This document shows, one piece after another, positions 8,007 through 16,096 of a DNA stretch of 57,298 bases. The translations under genes and the position numbers were made by a program. Numbering within the stretch: position 1 is the first letter of the stretch; every line of letters starts with the position of its first letter. The stretch is taken from the NCBI GenBank assembly GCA_036392795.1, contig DASVXH010000050.1, forward strand, positions 1 to 57,298. Direction: 5' to 3'. This DNA comes from JARIHD01 sp036392795 (GTDB taxonomy: Bacteria; Patescibacteriota; Saccharimonadia; Saccharimonadales; UBA4665). The notes below the pieces were generated by a model. It did not search any database and was not told the origin of the DNA. It saw only the letters and a list, made by a program, of their open reading frames with translations.

Positions 8007-9272
8007 ATGAACGACACAGCCATAGCTCAATTAATCAAAGACGAAGCACAGCGCCAGCGCGAAGGCCTGGAAATGATTCCAAGCGAAAATCACACGTCCC
8101 CAGATGTCATGGCGGCACTTGGGTCGCGTCTGACAGATAAGTACTCGGAAGGCTATCCTGGGATGCGCTACTATGGCGGCTGCGAAGTAGTGGATAAGGT
8201 GGAGAACCTGGCCAGGGACCGCGCAAAAAAACTGTTCGGTGTGACCCACGTCAATGTGCAAGCCTACTCAGGGTCGCCGGCAAACATGGCGGTATATTTT
8301 GCACTGGCCGACCCGGGTGACACTGTTATGGGGCTGGAGCTTTTTTATGGCGGTCACATGACGCACGGGCTGAAGGTCAACTTTTCCGGCAAGTGGTTTA
8401 ATTCGGTACAGTATCGAACGGGCCGCGATGGTTATCTGGACTATGACGGCATGGCCGAACTGGTCAAGCAGCACAAACCAAAGTTAATCTTTGTAGGAGC
8501 CACGGCCTATCCGAGGATTCTTGATTGGCAGCGTCTGCGTCAGATTGCCGATTTATGTGATGCATTTTTGGTGGCCGATATTTCGCATATTGCCGGGTTG
8601 GTAGTGGCGGGAGTGCATCCGTCGCCGGTGGGAATCGCCGACGTCATAACCACCACGACCCATAAAACATTGCGTGGTCCTCGCGGTGCCTTGATTTTAT
8701 GTAACGGTAATCCGTCTAATCCTCTCAAGAAAGCCGAACGAACGCGAGAGAACCTGCCTACCCTTATAGATCGGGCGATTATTCCAGGCTTACAAGGGGG
8801 TCCGCACAATCATCAGACGGCGGCTATTGCTGTGGCCTTGCACGAGGCGGCCAGGCCGGAGTTTAAAGAGTACGGTGTCCAGATTGTCAAAAATTCCAAG
8901 CGCCTGGCCGATAAGCTGATGGAGCGCGGCTACGATCTGGTAACCGGCGGTACGGACAATCACTTGCTGCTTATCGACCTGACCAGTAAAGATGTGCGTG
9001 GTGCCGAGGCTGAAAAGGCCTTGGGCCTTGCCGGTATTACGGTAAATAAAAATACCGTACCGTTTGATACAAGGCCGCCATTTGACCCGAGCGGAATCCG
9101 CTTGGGCACGCCCGCGCTTACTACTCGCGGGCTAAAGGAGACCGAGATGGACCAAGTCGCCAACTGGATTGACGCTGCCATTTCAGCCAAGGGCGACCAG
9201 GTCAAATTGGCCCAGATTCATGCTGCGATTAAGGAATTTGTAAAAGCGTATCCTTTACCGGGCGAAAAATAA
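8007..9272 (+). CDS. glyA: serine hydroxymethyltransferase
   Basis: 421 aa, the usual bacterial length. SHMT interconverts serine plus tetrahydrofolate with glycine plus 5,10-methylene-THF, using PLP. Visible landmarks: EMIPSENHTS near the N-terminus (active-site Glu), YPGMRYYGG, the D191-x-x-H194 pair in VADISHIAGL that contacts PLP, the Schiff-base lysine K220 in TTTTHKTLRGPRG, and RLGTPALTTRG toward the C-terminus. The start is fixed by a GAGGA Shine-Dalgarno. A FolC-like ligase is encoded near 55-56 kb, so some folate metabolism is present. It is convergent with the following gene, with only 9 bp between them. Confidence 0.97.
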   Translation: MNDTAIAQLIKDEAQRQREGLEMIPSENHTSPDVMAALGSRLTDKYSEGYPGMRYYGGCEVVDKVENLARDRAKKLFGVTHVNVQAYSGSPANMAVYFALADPGDTVMGLELFYGGHMTHGLKVNFSGKWFNSVQYRTGRDGYLDYDGMAELVKQHKPKLIFVGATAYPRILDWQRLRQIADLCDAFLVADISHIAGLVVAGVHPSPVGIADVITTTTHKTLRGPRGALILCNGNPSNPLKKAERTRENLPTLIDRAIIPGLQGGPHNHQTAAIAVALHEAARPEFKEYGVQIVKNSKRLADKLMERGYDLVTGGTDNHLLLIDLTSKDVRGAEAEKALGLAGITVNKNTVPFDTRPPFDPSGIRLGTPALTTRGLKETEMDQVANWIDAAISAKGDQVKLAQIHAAIKEFVKAYPLPGEK

Positions 9273-9281
9273 TTCTTTTAC

Positions 9282-10250
9282 CTATGCCGACATGGCAGGT
9301 TTGCCAAATAGTTGAGCCGCCTCACCACCGAAAAGCGGAGTATTAACCGTATCTATTATCCCCTGGGCCTGAAGTAACTCCCAGGCAGTATCTATGTTGA
9401 CGACCGGTGGTTCGTGGTTAAGGTCAGCCGAAAGTACAGCTTCTACAGGTTCCGCTGATGAAGCTTCGGAACGATCCGACTCTTCGCCGTAGTAAGCACG
9501 GGCACCCTTGCCTTCCAGTAATTGGCTAAATTCGGATGTAACAGCGGTGAGTTTGACCCGAAGGGTTCTAGTTTCCGAACTTGACGGCGTTTGAGCCTCT
9601 GCAACTCCAAAGAAATAGGGGATGGTTGTTGCGCTGTGGGCTGCTGGCAGGTCGTCTCGCAAGTAATCGAAGGTATTCTGGTCTCGACTAGAAGAAAGTG
9701 TTCCGGAAAACGGCAGATCTATAGTTGCCAAATCCCTGAAGGTGACTGGCTCGGAAAGCATACAGCTGCCCAGATGCTGGGTAGTTTTCTGTGGAATTAA
9801 TTCCTGGATAGCTGGCGCCGCGACATTGATTTCTTGACCAAAGAACTCTGACGCTTGCCGATCTGGCTGGAAGTTGATCTGGCTTTCCTGCTCGGTGACG
9901 GCGGGCATATCTGAAGCGTCGGTGTACAGATCGCCACGAATCCCGGGCATCGCGTGGTATAAATCTGGCAGTGATGTTCCGAACACCTCTGTCAGTTCAT
10001 GGGTGATTTCGGCATCCGTTCGGTTCTCCTTGGCAAAAACGCTATTTACTGACGCATCAAACTGGGGCAATCTTAAGTCGGGATCACTCATGCGGTACCA
10101 CAGAAACTGATGATGATCCTTTAAAAAATCATCAACTTCTGCACTCAGTCTTGCCCCGTCAGGGCTGAGTCCTTCGGCAACGGGTTCATCAAACAGCCAT
10201 CCGGCAACGGGTGGGAATTTTTCGACACCATAAATAGATACAGCAGACAT
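9282..10250 (-). CDS. hypothetical protein
   Basis: 322 aa with no signal peptide, membrane segment or recognised domain. The composition is acidic with long Ser/Thr/Glu-rich stretches, and most of it looks extended or poorly structured. The start has a good Shine-Dalgarno (AAGGAG, 6 nt spacing). It lies between glyA (convergent) and murB (same strand, downstream of murB by about 110 bp). I cannot assign a function. Confidence 0.7.
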   Translation of the reverse strand: MSAVSIYGVEKFPPVAGWLFDEPVAEGLSPDGARLSAEVDDFLKDHHQFLWYRMSDPDLRLPQFDASVNSVFAKENRTDAEITHELTEVFGTSLPDLYHAMPGIRGDLYTDASDMPAVTEQESQINFQPDRQASEFFGQEINVAAPAIQELIPQKTTQHLGSCMLSEPVTFRDLATIDLPFSGTLSSSRDQNTFDYLRDDLPAAHSATTIPYFFGVAEAQTPSSSETRTLRVKLTAVTSEFSQLLEGKGARAYYGEESDRSEASSAEPVEAVLSADLNHEPPVVNIDTAWELLQAQGIIDTVNTPLFGGEAAQLFGKPAMSA

Positions 10251-10360
10251 GGTAATCTCCTTACATTTAGCTAGAACAAGCCGCTATTATTACAAAACTT
10301 TAACCAAAAGCGCAATAAAGGGCATAGATTCTAATTTGGCTGTAAGTTTTTTAACAATAT

Positions 10361-11395
10361 CTAGCTTTTGGGGAGAAGTTCAGGTTCTTGTTCAAGGGTC
10401 ACATTGAACTTCTGGGCAACGCTATCCATAATCTTCTGCCGGAAAGCCAGTAGTTGAGCCGTAGACCGAGCATGCTCATTGACCAGTACCAGACATTGCT
10501 GGGGCCAGGTGGCCATGCCGGTTGCGGCATCGTGGGCGTCCTTAAAGCCAGCTTGCTCAATCAACCAGGCTGCTGGCAGTTTGTAGCGGCCGTCATCAGT
10601 TGGCCAGTGAGGCATGTCCGGAAAGTCCGCACTCAATTGTGAAAAGAGCTCACTGCCGACAATGGGATTGGCAAAGAACGAGCCGTTGTTGGCAACTTTA
10701 GCAGGATCGGGAAGTTTACGTGTCCGAATATCAATAACAGCGTCGCGAATCATTTGCGGCGAGGGATTGGTTAAGCCATGTTCATCCATGTAGCTTTGCA
10801 GGGCACGGTAAAACGGAGGCTGGGGATTGCCATGAATAAGGTGCAAAGTGATGGCGGTAATAAAAAAGCGTCCTTTATCGACAGTCTTGAAGCGACTGCT
10901 TCGATAGCTAAAACCACAGTCAACGGCGGGAATAGTCACGAACTGCTTGGTATGAGCGTCGTATGCCTCGATGCTGACGAGCGTATCGGCAATTTCCTGA
11001 CCGTACGCGCCGACATTTTGAACCGGGGTTGCTCCTGCGGTACCAGGAATGAGGCTGAGTGCTTCGATGCCGGTCATGCCTTTTTCGGTAACGCGCTTTA
11101 CGACTGCATCCCAATCTTCGCCCGCGCCAATGGTAATATAGTAATTCTCATCATCTTCCTGCTGTTCCTCAAAGCGAAGGATCTTGTTGATAATGAGCAG
11201 GCCTGGAAAACCTTCGTCGCGCCAAATGATATTACTGCCTCCGCCGATCATGATGACAGGCAGGTTATTCTGTTCGGCCCAGTCTAGAGCATCCGTCAAG
11301 TCACGCTTGTCGTGCACCTCTGTTGCATAGGCGGCAGTACCGCCCAGGCGCATAGTGGAGTGGTCTTTGAGGGGTACGTTCTGCAGGATGTTCAT
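10361..11395 (-). CDS. murB: UDP-N-acetylmuramate dehydrogenase (UDP-N-acetylenolpyruvoylglucosamine reductase)
   Basis: 344 aa, the length of the E. coli-type (class I) enzyme. It reduces the MurA product to UDP-MurNAc with FAD and NADPH. Evidence: FAD-binding half with VIMIGGGSNIIWRDEGFPGL and IPGTAGATPVQNVGAYGQE, the YRSSRFK motif, the active-site serine in NNGSFFANPIV, and the class I C-terminus ending LEQEPELLP. I chose MNILQNVPLKDHSTMRLGG as the start: TATAAT lies 6 nt upstream of it (leaderless), and a longer reading frame would add 43 unrelated residues. It is divergent from the XRE regulator at 11501. Confidence 0.95.
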   Translation of the reverse strand: MNILQNVPLKDHSTMRLGGTAAYATEVHDKRDLTDALDWAEQNNLPVIMIGGGSNIIWRDEGFPGLLIINKILRFEEQQEDDENYYITIGAGEDWDAVVKRVTEKGMTGIEALSLIPGTAGATPVQNVGAYGQEIADTLVSIEAYDAHTKQFVTIPAVDCGFSYRSSRFKTVDKGRFFITAITLHLIHGNPQPPFYRALQSYMDEHGLTNPSPQMIRDAVIDIRTRKLPDPAKVANNGSFFANPIVGSELFSQLSADFPDMPHWPTDDGRYKLPAAWLIEQAGFKDAHDAATGMATWPQQCLVLVNEHARSTAQLLAFRQKIMDSVAQKFNVTLEQEPELLPKS

Positions 11396-11401
11396 AGATT
11401 G

Positions 11402-11493
11402 ATTATAGCGCACGCACGCAGCATAGGTATTGGGATGGTCTGGCGCCCTCTGTTTGGATGCGGCTTGCGCTATCGTAACAGAGGCGGTATCAT
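11402..11493. promoter_or_regulatory. divergent leaderless promoters of murB and the XRE gene
   Basis: On the minus strand TATAAT (11407-11402) stands 6 nt before the murB ATG. On the plus strand TTGCGC (11465-11470), a 17-bp spacer and TATCAT (11488-11493) stand 7 nt before the XRE gene ATG. Both transcripts would begin at or beside the start codon. The shared 105-bp region makes co-regulation by the XRE protein possible but unproven. Confidence 0.6.
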
Positions 11494-11500
11494 AGAAGCT

Positions 11501-12061
11501 ATGAGTGAGAAGCAAAGTGAGCAACCATTCAAAAAGTTGGGCGAGAAGCTAAAGACCTTGCGGCAAAAAATGCACGAAAGTGTCGCCGAGGTTTCTGGGG
11601 CCGTCGAAATCGACGAGCCAACGCTGCAGCGTATCGAACAGGGAAACGAACGCCCTGCCGAAGATATTTTGATGCTTTTGATTAATCATTTTGACATGCA
11701 CGAGGACGAAGCCTCTGTTCTGTGGCGGCTGGCGGGCTATGAGCCACCTGCGGTGCAAGACAGGGAGCGTGACCGTGACCGTGATAACGACGAATCGTCG
11801 ACGCGTTCGGCAGTGCTGGTGATGGCGGTCGATCCTCGTGTTATCTACAGTGACGGCGTACAGGTTACTGCCAGTCCAAATGGCGTGGTAGTGTCGTTTT
11901 CCCAAGCGAGCGGGACGTCAAATATGCTGACCACCGCAAAAATTGGCATGAGTCGTGAGCAGGCGTATGCCGTGATAAGTACCCTACAGGATGCTATGAA
12001 CCGTTCCGAGCCTCGTCGGCTTTCCGCCGAAAATCCCGGCGCTGATAGTAAAAAATCCTAA
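11501..12061 (+). CDS. XRE-type HTH protein with C-terminal DUF3467-like domain
   Basis: 186 aa from MSEKQSEQ, a start fixed by the leaderless promoter. Residues about 10-75 form an XRE-like helix-turn-helix (KLKTLRQKMHESVAEVSGAV, then EPTLQRIEQGNERP). A run of Arg/Asp repeats (RERDRDRDND) links it to a beta-rich domain: DGVQVTASPNGVVVSFSQ, then AKIGMSREQAYAVISTLQDA. That pattern resembles small DUF3467 proteins, whose role is unknown. It is divergent from murB, so control of cell-wall genes is one guess. It ends about 57 bp before tRNA-Arg(CCG), the edge of the accessory island. Confidence 0.75.
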   Translation: MSEKQSEQPFKKLGEKLKTLRQKMHESVAEVSGAVEIDEPTLQRIEQGNERPAEDILMLLINHFDMHEDEASVLWRLAGYEPPAVQDRERDRDRDNDESSTRSAVLVMAVDPRVIYSDGVQVTASPNGVVVSFSQASGTSNMLTTAKIGMSREQAYAVISTLQDAMNRSEPRRLSAENPGADSKKS

Positions 12062-12118
12062 CCCTATTAGGACCTCTGTTATGTCTGCTATAATAAAGCG
12101 ATGCGTTTTGCCGCGTAT

Positions 12119-12195
12119 GCACCCGTAGCTCAGCTGGATAGAGCGTTGGTTTCCGGTACCAAAGGTCGCAGGTTCGAATCCTGCCGGGTGTACCA
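12119..12195 (+). tRNA. tRNA-Arg (anticodon CCG)
   Basis: GCACCCG acceptor pairs with CGGGTGT, D-arm GCTC/GAGC, anticodon stem TTGGT/ACCAA with loop TTCCGGT (CCG), T-arm GCAGG/CCTGC with TTCGAAT, A73 and encoded CCA. The 3' half lies opposite the end of a serine recombinase remnant, as expected where an integrative element once used the tRNA gene. Its acceptor and T arms match tRNA-Arg(TCG) at 43251. Confidence 0.96.
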
Positions 12196-12411
12196 TTGGG
12201 AAATTAAGGACGCGATAGCGTCCTTTTTCATCCGTTCTTGGTAGGTTTGAACCTGTAAATACTGCTTTTCTAGGGCAGGATACTTCTCGACTAGCGGTGT
12301 AAGGTACTTAATCGGCTCGAACTCTAGTGAGCCGTCCTTAAACAGCAGGTTTTGACCTATGATTGCCAGAACTTCCTTCTTTTTGAGGTCATCGTCACTT
12401 TCAAAGTCCTC
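12130..12411 (-). pseudogene. serine recombinase C-terminal remnant reading into tRNA-Arg
   Basis: The minus-strand frame opens just after a TAG at 12414-12412 and has no start codon. It begins EDFESDDDLKKKEVLAIIGQ and continues with NLLFKDGSLEFEP, the pattern that ends large serine recombinases ('...K..IL..IGSNL.LKDGKL.IE...'). The tail runs through the antisense of tRNA-Arg(CCG) before stopping. The catalytic resolvase domain, zinc ribbon and coiled coil are absent. The junction at 12411/12413 abuts a HEPN-like fragment on the opposite strand, so a deletion or replacement breakpoint lies there. I infer the remains of an integrase that recognised the tRNA. Confidence 0.75.
12208..12228 (+). 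terminator. Rho-independent terminator of tRNA-Arg(CCG)
   Basis: GGACGC-GATA-GCGTCC followed by TTTTT, 12 bp after the CCA end. It lies inside the recombinase remnant on the other strand. Confidence 0.85.
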
Positions 12412-12412
12412 C

Positions 12413-12838
12413 TATGCAACCGATCTCGAAAAGCTCATAAAAGAAAGCTACTTTGAGGGGATTGTTCCCATAAGGCACTATCTATATCAGGCGCTCACCG
12501 CCGTTTTTGGCGAGGGTCATTCCGTGCTGGATGATTACTTTAAGAAAAACGAAGGTATATGGGATGTTCGCGGCAAGCTCGTCCATGAGGTTTACTCGGA
12601 GTGGCACCCTGAAGAATACGCTAAGGTGCAACGCAAACGCTTTGACCTGGAACAAATAGCAAAGGCGTTTATAACTAGGGTTGCGCTACGGGTGCCTGCG
12701 AGCGAAAAGCGTCCAACGTGGGCTGGCCTTCATCAGATGGCTTCCAGCATGGATAATCCGACAGGCACAATGGTGGTTTCGCACATTCAGATAATGAGCG
12801 GCAAAGACTGGCGCATAAAGCCAGAATGGATAGAGTAA
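12413..12838 (+). pseudogene. HEPN-like domain protein, 5'-truncated
   Basis: About 141 recognisable residues in plus frame, starting abruptly at YATDLEKLIKESYFEG. A formal start at 12359 would translate the antisense of the recombinase remnant, so the true N-terminus is missing. The all-helical sequence contains RGKLVH, matching the HEPN R-x4-H RNase signature, within GIWDVRGKLVHEVYSEW. That helix arrangement is typical of ApeA-like or RiboL-PSP-like HEPN proteins used in abortive infection and toxin-antitoxin systems. The ancestor was probably a defence gene. The fragment might still be translated from the upstream start as a chimera. Confidence 0.6.
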
Positions 12839-13025
12839 TAGTATCTTTCTCAAAGTCGTCCATGAGCAGCGTAATTTAATCTTTAGAGAGCAGTTATGAA
12901 TTTGTAAGGTATTAAAAACAAACTCTTTGATGAGGCGTTGATCTAAAGCTAATCCTCGCGCTTAATGCGTTCTTTAAGGAACTCGCATCGTCGTTTTGTC
13001 AGAAGACTATTGCTATTTTCTCCAT

Positions 13026-13039
13026 AATATTGCAATATT
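13026..13039. promoter_or_regulatory. 14-bp perfect palindrome upstream of the four-gene operon
   Basis: AATATTGCAATATT is its own reverse complement and ends 18 bp before the operon's first ATG. TTGCTA (13010-13015) lies upstream at a distance compatible with a -35. The palindrome would then overlap the -10/+1 region, a common operator position. No regulator is encoded in the operon, so the binding protein is unknown. Confidence 0.4.
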
Positions 13040-13057
13040 GTACGAAGGATTACAGAG

Positions 13058-14911
13058 ATGGACAGATTCTACGAGAGGCGAGAAAAGTTTCAGGATATAC
13101 CAGAATTACGGCCCTTTCCGGCGGATACTCTTGCCCCTTCCGCAGAAGAGGGGCGAACTCTAGATGAGCCGAACATTCAAGTTTACTATCGTGAAGAGGA
13201 TCGCAACGGTATAACCCCGACCGATGATGCCTTTGAGCAGTTCCAAAGAGTGTCTAGTGAGCTGGGCTACACCCTCTTTTTGCCGCAGTATTTCGCTTAC
13301 GGAGTAGCCAAGTTAGTACAAAAAGAAGTGGTTGGTGCGGATGAGCTGCAAGTAGCATCAAGAACAAGGAAAGATGTCAGCGCACAATACGCGCAGGTAA
13401 AAGAACGGCTGGATGATGAGTTCAGCCTCCACATGGTCGAGGGTAGACCATACATGGCTCTCCGTAGAGAAGTTGGCCGGATAAGTTTACTTGATGAATT
13501 CTTGGGCGACCCTGAACTACGAGCTATTTCCGACAGCGTATCAAGGCTGCAGCTAATAATCCGCTATAGTAACGAGCGTTCCCGAACAGTACAGCAAGAG
13601 GGTAGCAAAGTGCTATCCGTAGTTACTCATTCACCACTAGATTGCAACAGCTTGACTCTCGATATATCTGATGCCCCAGTCGATGCCGCAAGTAGCCGAG
13701 CTTATAGCGACGCCAAATTAGAAACGGGAAACTTTACCGCTGAAAACGTGAGCGATCATTTGGCTACTTTCAAAGAAAAGGCCAGACGCAGAGAAGCCGC
13801 CCCTCGGACGTCCGAGTTTTTAGTGGCGAATACGCTCGATGCCAAAAACATGCCGCACCATCCCATCTTCCAGGCGATCAAGCATCAGTTGGAGCCTCAT
13901 ATTTTCGGACATGAAGCAGACACATTGTTCGATCCTATGGATTTGCTTTACCAAGTATCGTTCCGGCTAACATGCTTTAGGCTTGGAGAAGTATTTTCGG
14001 ATTACGAGGGCGGCTACCTAGAGCCAGATGAGCAATTGGTAGACCGGATGACTGCTCTGCAAGACTATAACCTTGTGCGGCAGTTCTCCGGCGTTAACTG
14101 GGGTGCGTACCGTCTCGATGGCGAGCTAGTTGATCGGCTGGTCCAGGAGCAATTACTTTTGGCACAAGAACGGTATCAGCAAACTAATACTGATGTAGCT
14201 GCCGTATTGGGCAGAGAGGGCGCTCTCGCCAAAGACGGCTGGTATCTTGTAAACCAAGACGAGCGCATCTTGGCAATTAGAGATGATGCCGACGATATGC
14301 TTGAGGTGAGATTCGAAGAAATAGACCCTGAAGTTGCAGGCGACTACCACGCAACCTATCACTATATTCATGGCCCGCGAGCTAACCGATCTTTCGGTTT
14401 GTTCCTCGAAGGTTCGGATCAGCCGTTTACAATAGCTGCGATTGACGATGTTGATAGAGATTACAAGAAAGAAGCACTGCTATTGCTTGGCTACGATTAT
14501 GAAAACTGCGTCGACTTCACACGGCTTTATAGCTTGCCTGGCGTTCCAAAACTCGCATCAAGCACCATATCGCGCCTCATTAAGAGGCAGCTCTTAGCCG
14601 AGCGACCGAACATGCAGGCAGCAATCTCGACATTTATGCCTACTTATGCAAACAGCAACTCGATGTTCGCATGTGGGTTTGATAAGGTATTCTTGCTAAA
14701 GCGCAACCGCCACAAGTTTGCGGCTCGGCCAGACTTGGGCGAGGGAGTATACGAGCATCTTACAAACCGGAGGGCTGGCGACCAGGATGTTATAACAAAC
14801 AGACAAGTTCTTTTGCCCGTAGTTGAGCTGCTTTCTGAAATCAAACGGCCACGCTTCAAGCCCCATGTCGACATAAACAAGTCAATGATGATTAGATCAG
14901 ACACAAGATGA
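13058..14911 (+). CDS. unrecognised 617-aa protein with possible GNAT (Mom-like) C-terminal domain
   Basis: First gene of a four-gene cassette. The N-terminal 240 residues and the central helical region (260-380) match nothing I know. Residues about 430-555 look like an acyltransferase of the GNAT fold: ATYHYIHGPRANRSFGLFLEG, then two strands around PFTIAAIDDVDR, then DFTRLYSLPGVPKLASSTIS and AAISTFMPTYANSNSMFACG. The order 'R-L-Y strand, loop, S-S helix, strand, G-F' recalls phage Mom-type DNA-modifying acetyltransferases; this is inference from pattern alone. No membrane segment. A purine-rich AAGGA precedes the start. The stop overlaps the next start (ATGA), so translation is coupled to the kinase gene. 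Confidence 0.6.
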   Translation: MDRFYERREKFQDIPELRPFPADTLAPSAEEGRTLDEPNIQVYYREEDRNGITPTDDAFEQFQRVSSELGYTLFLPQYFAYGVAKLVQKEVVGADELQVASRTRKDVSAQYAQVKERLDDEFSLHMVEGRPYMALRREVGRISLLDEFLGDPELRAISDSVSRLQLIIRYSNERSRTVQQEGSKVLSVVTHSPLDCNSLTLDISDAPVDAASSRAYSDAKLETGNFTAENVSDHLATFKEKARRREAAPRTSEFLVANTLDAKNMPHHPIFQAIKHQLEPHIFGHEADTLFDPMDLLYQVSFRLTCFRLGEVFSDYEGGYLEPDEQLVDRMTALQDYNLVRQFSGVNWGAYRLDGELVDRLVQEQLLLAQERYQQTNTDVAAVLGREGALAKDGWYLVNQDERILAIRDDADDMLEVRFEEIDPEVAGDYHATYHYIHGPRANRSFGLFLEGSDQPFTIAAIDDVDRDYKKEALLLLGYDYENCVDFTRLYSLPGVPKLASSTISRLIKRQLLAERPNMQAAISTFMPTYANSNSMFACGFDKVFLLKRNRHKFAARPDLGEGVYEHLTNRRAGDQDVITNRQVLLPVVELLSEIKRPRFKPHVDINKSMMIRSDTR

Positions 14912-15501
14912 GCCGTAATATCTTGCTGGTCACTGGTGTTTCGGCAAGCGGCAAGGACTTTCTGTTAGAAAGAGCGAAGCAGCATGATGCACGAATAGGT
15001 ACGGATATCCCTGTTGTTAGTATGGGCGGCGCGATTGTAGCTAGAATGAACCAGCAAGTAGCCGAAGGTTCTCAAGTTGACCGAGACAGGGTTAAGCATG
15101 TGGTTTCCAATGACGTGATGCGAGGCGTTGTTAGGGGTATTATTTCTGACTTGGTAGAGCAATATCCCGCTGCTATTTTGAATGGGCACATCACCTACCG
15201 CCAACAAGGTGAGCTTGTATCAAACCCTGACATAGATGCTGAAATCAGTCCTGCGGCGTATGCTGTGGTCGTTGCCGACCCTAAGGATATTGCAGAATGG
15301 CGGTCTTCTGACCTTAGCCGACACAGAGAGCCTGAAACGCTCGACCAGATCGCATACCATCAGGAATTTACGGTTCAAACTGCCGAAAGAATGGCGATCC
15401 TGCTTGGCGCACATTGTCAGATTATCGAAAATAACGCTGCCAATACGGTCGAATCCTCGCTAACTCTTGCTACAATGGTTACTGATATATGTCCCAGATA
15501 G
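14908..15501 (+). CDS. P-loop nucleotide kinase (NMP-kinase-like)
   Basis: 197 aa. The N-terminal Walker A GVSASGKD (residues 10-17, Asp in place of the usual Ser/Thr) is the form seen in NMP and dephospho-CoA kinase relatives. A central strand AAILNGHITY, a lid-like region with SSDLSRHREPETLD and the C-terminal strand AHCQIIENN fit the adenylate/thymidylate kinase fold. It probably phosphorylates a nucleotide or related small molecule. It overlaps the preceding gene by 4 bp and the following one by 13 bp, so it is part of one transcript. In this operon it could supply a modified (d)NMP or the substrate of the HAM1-like enzyme. Confidence 0.75.
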   Translation: MSRNILLVTGVSASGKDFLLERAKQHDARIGTDIPVVSMGGAIVARMNQQVAEGSQVDRDRVKHVVSNDVMRGVVRGIISDLVEQYPAAILNGHITYRQQGELVSNPDIDAEISPAAYAVVVADPKDIAEWRSSDLSRHREPETLDQIAYHQEFTVQTAERMAILLGAHCQIIENNAANTVESSLTLATMVTDICPR

Positions 15502-16094
15502 TAATAGCTTCCACCAACCCACACAAGATAGATAAAATTAAGCTCATTCTTGAGCCGTATTTCGACGATGTTAAGTCGTTGCTCGACTTTCCCGACATTA
15601 CGCCAGTTGAAGAAAATGGCACGACTTTTGCCGCAAATGCGAAGCTGAAGGCGCTTGGTTTGTCGAAACAGCTACATACTACTGTCATTGCAACCGATGG
15701 CGGAGCCACCATACCCGCGCTGGACGATACCTGGAATGCGCTGTACACTCGCCGCTTTATCGGAGAGAATAAGACCGATGAAGATCGTGTTAATAAAATG
15801 CTTGAAATGATGGAGGATAAAACAGACCGAAGGGTTTGGTTTACGGAAGCGTATGCCCTTTGTAAAGACGGCGAAACACTTTTTGAGTTCGAGGTAAACA
15901 GCCCCGTTGGACACATTAAAGAATCCTGGGATGGCAGAATGAAGCCTGGCGCATGGCTATTGTCTTTATGGCATCTTCCAAACCGGAATAAGGATTTCTT
16001 CGACCTTAACCCTGAAGAAGTTAAGGAAGAGGAGAATACTTGGGCCGTGTTAAAACAAAAAATAGATTTATATTTTCAGACAAATAAAGAGTAA
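15489..16094 (+). CDS. HAM1/RdgB-like non-canonical NTP pyrophosphatase
   Basis: 201 aa. ITPase-fold signatures are in order: IVIASTNPHKIDKIK (residues 4-18), ENGTTFAANAKLKA (42-55) and ATDGGATIPAL (68-78, with D70 at the position of the catalytic Asp of DDSGL). The family hydrolyses XTP/ITP and other non-canonical NTPs to the monophosphate plus PPi. The C-terminal half (120-201) diverges from RdgB and lacks the usual HRA motif, so specificity may differ. It is located inside the operon between the kinase and the 2H phosphoesterase with a 13-bp overlap and a 2-bp gap. Confidence 0.8.
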   Translation: MSQIVIASTNPHKIDKIKLILEPYFDDVKSLLDFPDITPVEENGTTFAANAKLKALGLSKQLHTTVIATDGGATIPALDDTWNALYTRRFIGENKTDEDRVNKMLEMMEDKTDRRVWFTEAYALCKDGETLFEFEVNSPVGHIKESWDGRMKPGAWLLSLWHLPNRNKDFFDLNPEEVKEEENTWAVLKQKIDLYFQTNKE

Positions 16095-16096
16095 GC

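Noticed and set aside
11984..12196. Minus-strand frame starting MVHPAGFEPATFG
   Set aside because: This is the familiar spurious translation of the antisense of a tRNA gene (tRNA-Arg CCG), not a protein gene.
12957..13060. Minus-strand open stretch ending ...LLTKRRCEFLKERIKRED
   Set aside because: Only about 30 codons, no start, and partly the antisense of the operon start and palindrome; no family recognised.
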